A stretch of 64,000 nt of DNA from Talaromyces rugulosus (taxonomy: Eukaryota > Ascomycota > Eurotiomycetes > Eurotiales > Trichocomaceae), in the NCBI RefSeq assembly GCF_013368755.1, contig NC_049562.1, forward strand, positions 5,890,001 through 5,954,000, in the 5' to 3' direction. Position numbers and translations under genes: made by a program. Of this stretch, positions 35,357 to 46,960 are shown in pieces. The notes beneath the pieces are model-generated. The model worked only from the letters and a program-made list of their open reading frames with translations. It made no database searches and had not been told where the DNA came from. The first letter of the stretch is position 1; every line of letters starts with the position of its first letter.

Positions 35357-35460
35357 TTACTTTACGTTGACGTTTGACGTACGAAAATTTTGCCTGGATG
35401 TATAATAGAATGAATGCCACACATTTTATGATATTTATTTTATTAAAAAAAAGTTTATAA

Positions 35461-36108
35461 TCAAGGCCGCCGCTTGACAAACTCCTGTAAATCGCCCTCG
35501 GTCACTACGCCCAACACAAACTTGCGCGACGGATCCGTGACAATCGCAAAATCCTGTTTCCCAATACCAGCAGAAGAACTCGCTGCATTTCCCTCACCTG
35601 GCACAATCGCAGGTTCACCGGAAAGAAACCGCTCCAGCTCTTCCAGCGGGGTATCCATGGTAATAACACGATACACATTCGTCCGTTTCCGATTAAACCG
35701 CTGCATTGCGACCTTGACAGGATCGGACTCGGACACTTTTCCCTCACGTAGGAGTGTTTTTAGGCGTGGAATGCTTAGGTATCCGAGTAGGGCGCGCGTG
35801 CTCGATGAGATTACGGTGAGATGGCTATAGTCGCGCTCGTATGCGGCGAGTTGCGCGGATGAGATGGAGTCGTTAGGCGAGACGGAGAGCGCGGGAGGAG
35901 GGTCGAGGTCTTCGACGGTTGCCTTTTTATTTTCTCGAATTAGTTTGCTTTCTTGTTTTGCCTTTGAACAGATGGTGATAGTAGAGGGGAGGGGTACCCC
36001 GCGGTATTTTCCGGACCACGAGTTGAGATTCTGTGTTGAGGAGGCGGTGGCGTGGTCTGTGAGGTTTTCGCGAGCGAGAGTTTCGCCGACGGAGGAGTAG
36101 GTTGCCAT
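35461..36108 (-). CDS. CBS-domain protein
   Basis: 215 aa in one exon from the ATG at 36108 (MATYSSVGETLAREN). An in-frame ATG at 36150 would add 14 polar residues and is less likely. Two CBS motifs are visible: about residues 70-125 (HLTVISSSTRALLGYLSIPR) and about residues 140-212 (YRVITMDTPLEELERFL, then DFAIVTDPSRKFVLGVVTEG). CBS pairs bind adenine nucleotides and regulate a partner domain, but here there is none, so it would act as a separate regulator. The role is unknown. The Ser/Ala/Gly linker inside the second motif is longer than usual. The gene is tail-to-tail with vma21, with 104 bp between the stops. Confidence 0.8.
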   Translation of the reverse strand: MATYSSVGETLARENLTDHATASSTQNLNSWSGKYRGVPLPSTITICSKAKQESKLIRENKKATVEDLDPPPALSVSPNDSISSAQLAAYERDYSHLTVISSSTRALLGYLSIPRLKTLLREGKVSESDPVKVAMQRFNRKRTNVYRVITMDTPLEELERFLSGEPAIVPGEGNAASSSAGIGKQDFAIVTDPSRKFVLGVVTEGDLQEFVKRRP

Positions 36109-36770
36109 TTTATTTGTGATGGTCAATGTAGATGAATTGCTAGGTGTCAACTGGTGGGATGGCGAGTGTCGTCGGATAGGCAGAGAGCTAGAGCTATAGG
36201 GAGGGGATGGCGAAGCTTGGGCGAGCTGTTGTATAGAATCGCGTGAAAGAAATTGAGCAGATCAAAAAAACTTGCAGTATCGTATATCGAATCAAGTAAC
36301 CACCTGAAGGGTTGACTGGTGAAGAAGAACTGGTACTGGAGAGTAGAGTCGCAGGTGAGGACAAAAGGCAAAAGTCAAAGGCGGTTAGCGCGGCTGGTTC
36401 CGTCACGTTGCACGTGCAGAACTATAATACATCGTCACTAGTTGATGTATCTGCAGGGGATATTATTATTGTATTATTATTACTATTATATTGATGTTAC
36501 TGTATTACTTGATTACAGTTGAACACAATATATTGAAATCAATAATAAACCAAGTTGTCCATACTATCTGTATAACCCCACCAACCATACATGCAACGAC
36601 TAATTAAATATTCTCCAATTACGAAGTACTTATAATTTAAATAGTAACAGGAAAAGTGTTGGATGTTTATCATTCGGGGGAAAAAGCAGATTATGATTCT
36701 ACCGTTTGATCAGATAGTCCATTCTACATTCTGAGGTCCAAGATAGTATATACCTAGCATGCTGTTCAAA
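36109..36770. other. Intergenic spacer
   Basis: Holds the promoter of the CBS gene and the 3' UTR of the AAA gene. It contains a TTATTATTA-rich stretch at about 36460-36490. No gene is supported. Confidence 0.5.
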
Positions 36771-39097
36771 TTAGTCCAGCAGAATCTCCATCAAATCCTC
36801 AATATCCTTCACAGATATTGGTTTCTGTTTCTCACGAGCAAGAGATACAGCACATGAGACAATATTTTTGATCTACAACAGAGGTCAGTTCTATTCTTGC
36901 TTGATAATCGACTTGACGAACCTGTCGGCCATTGAGAGGATGCCTTGCTAGTGCGGCAAAGTCATTTTCATTGAGTCCAGACTGCTGGGGTGTTTTGATA
37001 ATAGTAGTCAGGAAGGTCTTCCACACCTCCTGTCGACTGTTGGTATCTAGATCCGGGTAGTGAATTGTGAAATGGATGCGACCTGCAATGGTACCCAATC
37101 AGATATGAACCAAGAGAGTATTCTGGGGTTGTAAGTACTTTTGAACGCTTCGTCGATATCACTTTTTCTGTTCGTGGTGAGGATGGCCACTCCACGGAAA
37201 CTAATCTGGCATGAGCTGAGTAAATAGAAAGTAAAGAGACAACAACTTACTATTCGAGTCGACGAAGAAAGATGCTGACCAGAGCATCGCGATTCAGGTC
37301 TTTTCCACGAGTCGACAGAAAAACATCTGCTTCATCAATGAGAAGAACACATCCCCACCGCCGTGTTATGTCCAAAATCATCCCTAGACGTCGATCTACG
37401 GCATCAGAATCAACACCTAGTTCACCGGTTGCAACCACATAGAGCGGACGTTCGGTGACCTCGGCAACAGCCTCTGCTGTAAGTGTTTTTCCGACACCAG
37501 GGTTCCCTGTCAACAGTGCAATAAGACCTTTGCCCTTATTTTCCACGATATCATCGAATCCTGCCTCATTATGACCATGGGATTTAACAAGGTCGTGAAT
37601 AAGTTCCCGACGTTTTTTCTCCATTACGAGCTCGCCAAACGCATCTCGATTCCACACAATATTAGTGAGCGGCGTTATGTCTAGCTGACACCACATCTTG
37701 TGCTCAAAGCTGAAACCATTTATCCATGACGCACAGATCAACAGCTTATCGTCAGACAAGTTGTCGCGGCTCAGGAAATTTGAATCATACACCCAAGGCC
37801 GATTCAACTCAGACGAAGTGTTGTGCAGGTAGTACCCTTCAGGGTCAACCATAACTCTTCCTCGGACCTAAAATAGTTGTAAGCATCAAGAACTGCTATA
37901 ATAATCAAATTACTGCTGAACAAACATTGTGCATTTCTTGTTTAAATGCGCCATCCATTTTAACAGTTTCCTTGACCGCATACGTGACAGGATAGTCCAT
38001 GCATGTGGGTTTCTCTAGTAAAGAGAGGTACTTTCGCCCTCTGGCAATGAGTCTGTCTCGGGTGGCAGACTCATCTGGACTGTACGAGATGGGATAGAAC
38101 TTCAGACTGTTGATATTCGAAGCGCCATCGTATCTATCAATTTCCAATGTGACGGTCACCGTGCCAAAGTCTTGGCCGTCAAACGTAACAATTTGACCTT
38201 CTGCGAAGAAGTACTCTGTGCGATTGGGTCGTTCCCTGTAGCCGCATTTATCGAGGCTGAGAACCTGCTCCAACTTCATTACCCCATATTTTGGCGCTAT
38301 AACAATTTGCTTTGGTGGGAAGATTGCCCAGAGAAGATCATAAGTGATTTGATTCTCCCCGAGGAGTGACTCTAAACTGGCAATTTGACTCGACCAATCC
38401 TCTTCAACGAAGCGCAGGGCGGTTCCAATGTCATCGATGAGCTGTTGATTTGGTTTTTGCTTCAACTTTTCTTTTTCCTTTATTTGAAACAGATCTTCTT
38501 TGGCCCAGAAGAAAAGGTTAGGCGTGGCCTAGAACAGGCTCGTTAGTCTAAAGAGTCCAATCTGAGCAATATTGTAATAAAATCATGATAGTGAAAGATT
38601 TTTTTACAGACCACTGGGGGAGTTTTGTTTAACTCAAATCCATCAACGCCTTTAAACAAGTTTCGAAACACTTGTTGGAGGTGTGGAGACCGAATATCAA
38701 TTTCTGTATACGAGACGATGCCCTGTTTCGAGATGACGCGACGTACAACCATTGCAGTTTTACTGAAGCGGTCTGGCTTAGCGGAAGACTTGGCGGTTTT
38801 GACGAAATGAATTTGCCGGTCTTTCCTGGTTCGATGTTCAGCACGAACTGGTCCTCGTATAGTCGGGCTTTTGTGTGGGTTCTTACCGGCTATATCTGTA
38901 GATTCAGAAGAGTCCGCGTCAGCTTGCCCGGTTTCTAGCACTTTTGATGTTCAAGCGTTTGGGTTTCCATACATCTGATCAACGCGTAGCAGTCGCTGGG
39001 ATTTGTTACTATGGTCTGTCATGACTCTCTGGATCGAAGTCTTCGCGGGTGCATCTTGTGCATCCGCCACTGGAGCGGATGCTATCTCTTCTGCCAT
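36771..39097 (-). CDS. AAA+ ATPase with large N-terminal region (fungal, CDC48/BCS1-like AAA core)
   Basis: Seven exons (39097-39010, 38934-38612, 38528-37926, 37867-37251, 37200-37139, 37082-36922, 36872-36771) keep phase and give 651 aa. The start MAEEIASAPVADAQDAPAKT depends on intron 1 (GTAACA donor), the weakest join. Residues 100-380 form the N-terminal region common to a large family of uncharacterised fungal AAA proteins (RRVISKQGIVSYTEIDIRSP, NLFFWAKEDLF, CTM-like DYPVTYA). The AAA core follows: GNPGVGKTLTAEAVAE (Walker A), GCVLLIDEADVFLSTRG (Walker B with DE), VAILTTNRKSDIDEAFKSRI (sensor 1 plus arginine finger region), and a C-terminal lid. One AAA module only, no membrane helix or mitochondrial presequence seen. 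The biological substrate is unknown. It is divergent from the NACHT gene. Confidence 0.85.
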
Positions 39098-39645
39098 GAT
39101 CTGTTCGGTGGTAAGACTCTCTCAGCAGCAGTAAGAAGTGAAAGGCAAAGACATCAATGGAGAAGAAAGCATCGGGGAATCTGTTGTTTTTACCGAGTCA
39201 GCCTCGTCCTAGGCTTTCGGCCAATTATAGTAAACGATAGTGCGTTAATCAATTAAACCCCGCAAATAGCGGCGATTTTTGTTCTTTTGCTACGTCAGCT
39301 CATTTTTCAGCTGACCACGCAAGGAATGACTCTTGGAGTTTAGCGTTGTGTTCCGGGAATAACTTATAGCCAACGGGTTTATCGTCATTTTTTTTTAGCG
39401 TTGCAGACATTAGGCATAAACAGGCCAGTGGAACTGAATTCGACCGGTAGAAATTTTACACGCTGAATGCCAGAAGCCATTTTCAGCCTCGAATAAATAC
39501 CTGTCTCATCGGCAAGGCCGTGATTCTCAGGTGGATCAGGTCTTCTGAAACCACAGCTCTAAGCATCCCACTACAGTATTATTACCATTATTAACCAAAC
39601 ATCATCATTCAACGGCAAGAAAAAGCCAAATTTTTTTTTTTGACA
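39098..39645. promoter_or_regulatory. Shared divergent promoter of the AAA and NACHT genes
   Basis: 548 bp between two start codons pointing away from each other. It has poly-T and poly-A runs, including a T run directly before the NACHT start. No other gene fits here. Co-regulation of the pair is plausible but not shown. Confidence 0.5.
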
Positions 39646-42600
39646 ATGCTGGGCCAAACTACTCAAACCGTAGCAGCTCCTTCGGTATTCAATCTTGCGC
39701 TCGACGACTACATTCGATCGAGGCCGAGAAATAGCAAGACACCACAGTTCATCCAGAAATTACAGCAACAGCAAGATGCTGGGGAGCGGATTGATGCACA
39801 AAGTGTCTTGCAGGATATAGGTCGGTTGCATCGCGACGCGACAGACAGAAGATCTGCCAGTGCAGCTCGCAAAATCCTGATGCCGGTGGTGACGATTCTT
39901 TCCACATATTCGGGGGTTGTTGACACTCTAGCCCAGGCAGATCCCATGCCAACAGCTGTGATCTGGGGGTGCCTGAAAGCTGTAATAGACAGCTCCCAGA
40001 GATTTCTCGATCTTTATGATAAAATCTCCGATCAAATCGATCGGTTGAACATCCACCTCGATGTGCTCACGGAATATGATTGGTTGTTCACAGACTCTTC
40101 AACGATGCGAGAACTGTTGCGAATCTCATACATTGACATTATACGCTTTTGGGTAAGAGTAGAGAAGGAATGTAAGCGTTGTGTCGCCAATCGACTGGCA
40201 CGGGCAGTGGCCCCGTTTAGCACTTCCAAAATCGACAAGATCATTGCTAAGATTGGTGAAACTGCCGATGGAATGGCCCGGGTTATCCCTGTCGTTCAAG
40301 AGCGTCTAAACAGAAAGGAACAAGAGAATACACTTAGGGAGCGTGAATTGGCTGGTATTGCACGAGAAGAACAAACAGCTTTCATCCAGAGATATGAAGA
40401 AAGATATGCAGAGGAACTAAAAGAACTCGCACAAGAACGAAAACGGCAGAGACAGAGAGATGTGCAAAACTGGATTCGTGCAGGACCGTCGCCTCTCAAC
40501 GAAAGTAACCACCGCCATCATGATGAAAAACGTGATGAACGAAGTCCAGGAACATGCGAGTGGCTCTTCAAAGATCAGATGGTACAGAGTTGGGCTCAAA
40601 GCTACAATACAGCTTCCCAGATCTGGGTAAAGGCTTCTCCCGGCGTTGGTAAATCAGTTTTGACGGCCTACGCCGTTGAAACGATACCAAAGATTTGCAA
40701 CGAGTCGTGTGCAGTCATTTACCAGTATTTTACCTTTGATGAGGAGTTTCGCACCATCGTGGTTTATCGAAGTCTCGCAGAGCAGCTTGCAAATCAATTA
40801 GGGACAATCACCGAAATGCCAGAAGATGTACATGAATTCACGCAGCGTGGCGCTTCAAGTACCAAAGCCGATGATGTCAAGACTGTCATCAGTAAGCTGG
40901 TGGAGAAGATTCCTGTGACATATGTTTTTCTCGACGGGCTGGACGAGGAATGTAAACAAGAGCCGAGGAGGAAGATGCTCTTCGATATATTGAGCTTTTT
41001 CGACGATCTTGCAAGTAAAACATCAAGCCGCCTCCGTCTATGGTATAGTTCCCAGCAGCACACCTGTCTCGACGATCGATTTCAGAATCATCCATCTATT
41101 GAGGTTACGAAGAGCCTTAATGGTCTTGATATAGAGACATATTTGTCTCATAAGTTTACTGCTTTGGACCGTCTCGATCTTCACGAGGGTTATAAAAACT
41201 TAATCCTTCAAGAGTTAAGCGAGAAAGCAGATGGATGTTTCCTATGGGTCTCACTGATGCTACATTCCATGTCAAAAGCTGTAATGCTGAGCCAGGTTCA
41301 AAATCTCATTGAAGATGGTCTTCCTGGAGATTACGAGAAATATTATCAGCGAAAGGTGGAGGGCATTGAACCGTCACTGAAGGAATTTGTCTCGTATGTA
41401 ATTATTCCCTAAGAAGCGGGGCCAACTAACATATTGCCTAGTATTCTTCTTGCCTGTATTGTTCACGCAAGACGACCCTTGCGTCTTGATGAACTCTGCG
41501 AATGTATAGCTATGGCTAGGGGACACAGTGGATGCGACATTGATGAACGTGAAAAGCTTTACGAAGATATGGTGTTGGAGCTCTGCCAGCCGCTTGTCCG
41601 AGTCCACGAGGTTCAAGGACAAGAGGAAACCTTCGAAATTTGCACTTTGACACATGGTTCTGTAAAAACGTTCTTGTTGAAGAATCCCCAAATATTAACT
41701 CACGGTCCCGGTTCACCTGCGTATGCTCTAACAACCGATGTCATGGCAAATATTTGCCTAAAATATCTGTTGCAGCCCCGCTACCAATACTTGCTAACTA
41801 AGAAAGGGGAAACATTTGTTGATCTCAACGATAAAGACATTATGGACCACCATCTGCTTTCTTATGCAGCTAAGTACTGGGACAAACACTTGGACAGTGT
41901 AGAATTTTCACCACAGATTTACGAAAAGGTCTTGGAATTAATCACCAGTCCTAAATTCTTCACGTTACTACAGATCCAAAGTTTGCTGGTGGAAGGTATA
42001 CTTCAAATTTTTTTTTATTTTTTATACATAGCTAAACCACAGCTAATGGACTTTTAGGTCAGTTTCAATTTTGGTTTCAGAGCTCCCGACCCTTCGCTGG
42101 AGAACATATAAGACGCGTTTTCCCTCATTGGTTTGAAGAAAATTGCATTGAGGACTTCCAAAGAGACTATAAAATGTTTGTTGGAGAATGGGGTGCTCTC
42201 TTAGATGAAGACACCAGTCTTGAGGGCACTTACCAGGGGGAAATTGACAGGTGTTTCTTTGAAGCACTTGGATCCCACAACTTTCTCCACCGCGGGCCCA
42301 GTCGGTATAAAAGCTTGAGTTTCTCGACGGAAGATACTAAGAAAGTTGAATTACCAAACCGGTCCTTTGAGGGTGTAGATGAAACGGGAAATTTGCTAGT
42401 AGTATTGAAGCTTGAGAGCTTGTGAGTCAAAAAGAGACCTATTCTACACATCTCCTAAAAATCAGACGTGACTGACAAATTATTTATTTGCAGGGTTTCT
42501 GAACAACTGAAATTTTGTTGCGAGCGCTGGTGCCTAGCGGGTCACCGACCTAAGTTTCAGGGGTCTCAAACTCTGTACAGCTCTCCTTCGAGCTGGCCTC

Positions 42601-44474
42601 TATATGAATATCCGTTATCCCAAAAAACCCCTGGACGACCCCGTCTTGTTGCGTTTACTAAGGACTTACAATTTATTCGCATTGGTTCTCAGGTGTTTTC
42701 CAAGGGAGACAATCAGGAATATAAGCCACTGCCTATTCTTGGTTCAGAAAATGATTACTTTGAGGAAATGGCCAGCAACGGTCATCTCATTGCAGTATCA
42801 ACAAGACGACAGATTTCCAAGACAGATATCAAGGTACCAGAGCAGGCTGCCAGTGGAAGCTCGGCTGTCGACTATGCAGAAATAATGCTGCGTGCGGAGG
42901 AAGAGATGGTAAAGGTATTAGACCAACTCACCGCCACTGTCCCTTCCTCGTCAACACAGCCAACAACCACCGTTACGAAAAGCAGTAAGGCAGACGATGC
43001 TAGCAGCGTTACATCTGCCACGTCCTTTACCGTGGATGATGCTGATGATTTTGTTGATGAATCTCTAATGGAGCAAGAAAAGGTCTTGGATGCCAGATCA
43101 GAGTCGGGACATACGGATGAATTACTGCATTCCTCCTCTGACGACTCTATTAGCAGCAACACAGCTTATACTTCCTGGAGTGAAGCCTCCAGTGAGCTCA
43201 TGTCTGATGAGATGGAGGACGAAGATCAATGGAACGATCAGCCATTGACGTTGGAAGAACTTGAGCTTGAGAAACGTGAAGGATCGCTGTACGGTGATTC
43301 TAGTGAAGCTGAGGAGAATGCCAATGAATTACTATTGGATGCCGACATAAAAAGCTCGTTTTCCGAGACAGATGAAAGCCAGGGCAGGCGACCAGAGCTG
43401 GAAGGAATGTACTCGGACGTTGAAAGTCACTTGTCGTCTGAAAGTTACAGCTTTTCTGATAGTCAGGAAGGCTCAGAAGATGGGGCTATGTTTGAGGATA
43501 TGATGGTTGCAAACAAGACAACAAAAACCGAAGGGGCTCACAGAATCAGCATTCGGATATACTCTCCGACCAGGCTAGATCGGGTTCCTATTTTCCATTA
43601 CAGCTGCTATATAAAGGGTGCTCTTTTTGACTCCCCTCCGGAATTTCACCCATCTAAGCCCCTCTTAGTTTGGCCGCTGGGCGACGGGGAAATTTTGTTC
43701 GCAAACTATGAGCGAAAAACATATTTCACGCGAGAACTCTGTCGCTCACACGCTCGCAGCTGCCACGTTTCTGTCAAAACGTACTTCTCACGCGATGGCC
43801 AGTACGTCCACTTTGCCGCGCTGGAGGCCTGCGAGGCAGACAAGTCGGAGGAGGGTCAACCGCATAAAGTACTACTAAGTCTTCAAGTCACGACTCATCG
43901 ACTATCAGTACTGAAGACGGCAAGGAGCCCACCTCGACTAGTCTTCCGTACAACCATTAGTCTCGGCGGTGCCCCCAGTATACAGGTGTCCAATCTACCG
44001 TATTTCTTGACATGGACAGACACAGAGCTTTTCTTTACCATCCGCGGTAGAGAACTCAATATGATCAGAATTCCTCTTTTTCAATCCCCTACTAGCAGCA
44101 GTACAGAAACAAAGCCTAATATACGTTACCTCAAAAGTCCCATCTTCCTGCCGCGCTCGACCTATGTACGAAACATGTACTTCTTTCCTGAGGTAGCAAA
44201 CGGTATGGGTAAAAGGGACAAGAAGGCTTCTACTCTAATCCTCGGATCGCATTGCAGCCTTCCGAACCAAGACTTTGCAGTGCCCAAGAGCATGTCTTTT
44301 CCTCCGATTGGAGTGTTTCTACGGGAAAACACAGATCTGGAATGGGCGTGCAAGAAAACTTCTGATGAGACTTATGCAACGCAACGAATGAATAATGCAT
44401 GTGGCAGGCTGAAAGGAAAGTTTGAGTCCTTTGATCTCGTCGAGGACTGTGACATTGTGCCTTATCTGTTTTAA
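39646..44474 (+). CDS. NACHT NTPase (fungal NLR-like STAND protein)
   Basis: A signal-transducing ATPase/GTPase of the STAND class. In fungi such proteins include heterokaryon-incompatibility and immunity-like receptors. Four exons (39646-41393, 41442-41995, 42058-42421, 42494-44474) give 1548 aa. Residues 1-230 are the helical N-terminal domain found in fungal NACHT proteins (RKILMPVVTILSTYSGVVDT, MPTAVIWGCLKAVID). A coiled-coil rich in Glu/Arg follows (220-285). The NACHT core has VKASPGVGKSVLTAY (Walker A, K336) and VTYVFLDGLDEE (Walker B, D430). Helical winged-helix-type sequence follows (ILLACIVHARRPLRLDELCE). The C-terminal third resembles the end of many fungal NACHT proteins (PSKPLLVWPLGDGEILFANY), probably a degenerate beta-propeller, interrupted by about 200 acidic Ser/Glu/Asp residues. 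The gene is intact despite the repeats beside it. The ligand is unknown. Confidence 0.9.
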
Positions 44475-45383
44475 GTTTTTTCCACTTATCATTGCCGAAT
44501 ATTCCACTACTTAATCTAATGAAATCCTTGGTATACGCCTACCAATAGATCGTTAATTTCTCCAACTACACTTTATTCCCTAGGCGATTTAACAAGTTCA
44601 TACCCTACACTGACGTAGCAGAGTTTTCGCGGTAATATGATTATATAGCAAACTGCTCAAAGATATTCAGAATTAATTATTAGAGAACTAAAATTAGATC
44701 GAAATAGGAAACAGCTTAAACATTAGGATTAAAATGCTCAAAGTTATCTACTAGAATTACTTTAGAATCAGATAATAAGGCGCCGGCACCGCGCTTCGCG
44801 CAGTATTATGTCGCCCTAAAAATTACATTATAATAGAAATAACTTGAGTAGTAAGAAATTATATAGTAAACTACTTAGATATTTAAAATCACTTTAGAAT
44901 TATGTAATCCTTATTAGGGGTGTTCTGCAAGGAGGGGTTTCATAACGCCCCAATTAGGAGTACTCTGCAGCGAGTGTTATATAATCCCCATTAGAAAGCG
45001 TCCTACAGTAAATATCACGTAATCCTTATTTAGAAGCGCTCTATAGGACCCGATTAGGAAATAGAGATAACCTTCTGACGCTCTAATGATAAAATACGCC
45101 AAAATAAAAATATGACAGACCCACTTTTATATTTTTGTGGGGCCCTAGATAGCGCCGGCGCCCTTTTAACGATGGCCAATCAGGTTGCGAAGAACTATAT
45201 ATTCGACACGCTAAAATACACGTCAACTTCACCAAACGACTCTCGGAAATGTATATATTGATATCATTTATTTAGTTCTTTATAGTTCTTTAATATAAGT
45301 TACTTAGTCCTATCAAGAGTATTAGTTACCATTGTATTTACTTGATCAATATATTAAGATCAACAAGGCAATCTCTATCTTAA
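44475..45383. other. AT-rich repeat debris between the NACHT gene and the retrotransposon
   Basis: No gene. The sequence is AT-rich and RIP-like, with two small GC-rich islands sharing GCGCCGGC (at about 44781-44802 and 45150-45170) and a diverged tandem repeat (44903-45058). Probably remnants of other mobile elements. Confidence 0.55.
44903..45058. repeat. Diverged tandem repeat, about four units of 35-45 bp
   Basis: The core pattern TAATCC.TATTAG followed by G..CTCTGCAG and an A/T-rich spacer recurs about four times: near 44905, 44949, 44982 and 45019. The copies differ by transitions and small indels, as expected for a minisatellite later hit by RIP. No function is suggested. Confidence 0.55.
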
Positions 45384-45388
45384 GATAG
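45384..45388. repeat. Target-site duplication, left copy (GATAG)
   Basis: GATAG directly precedes the TGTGAGG start of the 5' LTR and is repeated directly after the 3' LTR at 52553-52557. A perfect 5-bp duplication proves that the two LTRs belong to one insertion. Confidence 0.95.
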
Positions 45389-45599
45389 TGTGAGGCCGTG
45401 AGACCTTCGGGACGTACCAGATGCCGCACCTCGCTACACTAGCCTCACAGAGGGTTGCCAAGCCACTAATGAAGCGGCATATATATACTGACCTTCGCAT
45501 AGGGGTTGCCGAAGGTCAGTAATCAGTTTGACTATCTAGTGAACCATAGCTTTACTATCGAATCTAACTCTTGCCTGCTCTCTATATAATATCCTTATA
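45389..45599 (+). repeat. 5' LTR (211 bp)
   Basis: Starts TGTGAGGCCGTGAGACCTTC and ends ATATAATATCCTTATA, where the 3' copy has the intact terminal CCTCACA. Inside is an exact 10-bp inverted repeat, CTGACCTTCG (45488-45497) and CGAAGGTCAG (45510-45519). No TGG-type primer binding site follows the end directly. Confidence 0.95.
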
Positions 45600-45726
45600 T
45601 TCTGATTGCTCTTTACCTTCGGGAAGAGGGTTAGCAAGTTTTGGAATTATAGTTATTACCAGGAGCATCCCTATTCCCATTAATACCACTGAACGTTCTG
45701 TACCAGCGGCAGAAATCTAACCTAGT

Positions 45727-46960
45727 ATGTTGGAAACACTGGATGGATATAGTAATAGAGAAGAACTGGCGGTAGAACTAGAAGGGAATTATTCTATTAG
45801 TGAAGATCTGGATCTAGAGATAATATAGCCACCCTTAGAATAGGAACTGGAGGATATGTTGATAGAAAAACTTAAAGCTATAAAAACCTAACTAGACTAA
45901 GAGCTTTATATCGCGAACCTGAAACGGTAGATCCTATAAACCTGAGTATAGTTATGTGGTATATCAGCGCACAAGAACTAAGACACTAGAATCTCTAACA
46001 GTAGCGCTTATAGGGAAAAGAGATCCTAAACCAATACAATTCCTATAGAGAAGTATCTTTCAAGATTCAAAATAAAGGACCCCTACAGTAGGAAATCTCT
46101 AACTGAACTCAAGATATTCATAGAACATATAGAATTATGGTTCAGTAGATATCTAGAGTAGTATAGCCAATATCTATACTATAAAGTTGGCGAAACTTTG
46201 GACAATCTAAGCTCTAAGCAATTTCTTAACTTTAATATGTACTAAAAGGAGAAGGAATTAGAACCTATTATTTAGAAAGACTTTAAAGCGCATCTACAGC
46301 GACTGTTTTATGATCTTAAACTTCTTTATATTACTGCTATATAAGATTATAATGATATTAAACAGTTGAAGGGTTAATTAGTATAGGAATTTACTTGCTA
46401 TCTGTGAACCCTTAAAGACTAGATAGATATGTAGTATAGTGAGGAACAGCGTATGAAGCTTCTTATAATAAAGGTTCTGCAGCCTATCTAAGATGAGTCA
46501 CAGAAGTATCCAGAGAAACCCTGAACATATGAGGACACCATGTAATTTCTGCAGAAGCTGGAAGATGCTATGCCCGAACGTTAAAAGACAAGAAATTCCT
46601 GATGGTAGGATGGTTATGGTAGTAGTAGTAATGAATATTGGATAGCCCTGAACTGTTATTGCGCTGGAGCGAGACCCTCTATAAATAAATATAGAAAGGA
46701 TGACCAGTTCCCTTAAAAGGATAAGGCCGCTGTGGACAGAAGTAGTAATAGAAACCTGAAGAGAAAAGAATGTAGGAAGTCTAAAGAGGATTAGACTAGG
46801 TCTATCTGCAACTATTATGGCAAGGTAGAATACTAGGAAAAGGAATGCTACAAAAAGGGGTTTGATGAAATATAAAAGATGTCTGAACTATTAAAAAACT
46901 AGGACCTTAGTGCTTGCATGTAGCAGCTGCGCTGGGAATAGCCTATAAGGGGGATATAGG
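45727..46960 (+). pseudogene. Retrotransposon gag, RIP-inactivated
   Basis: An ATG at 45727 opens a frame (MLETLDGYSNREELAVELEG) that soon meets stops at TAG and TAA codons but stays readable as Gag. The capsid-like segment EEQRMKLLIIKVLQPI lies near 46440. A broken zinc knuckle lies at about 46807-46848: the frame reads CNYYGKVEY, a stop, then EKECYKK, so the second cysteine and the histidine of the expected CCHC box are changed. The boundary with pol is not visible. Confidence 0.75.

Noticed and set aside
38612..38934. Alternative frame with DQFVLNIEPGKTGKFISS in the AAA gene
   Set aside because: The exon that keeps this region in the other frame joins in phase at both ends and leads into conserved sequence (SYTEIDIRSP). 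The alternative frame soon stops.
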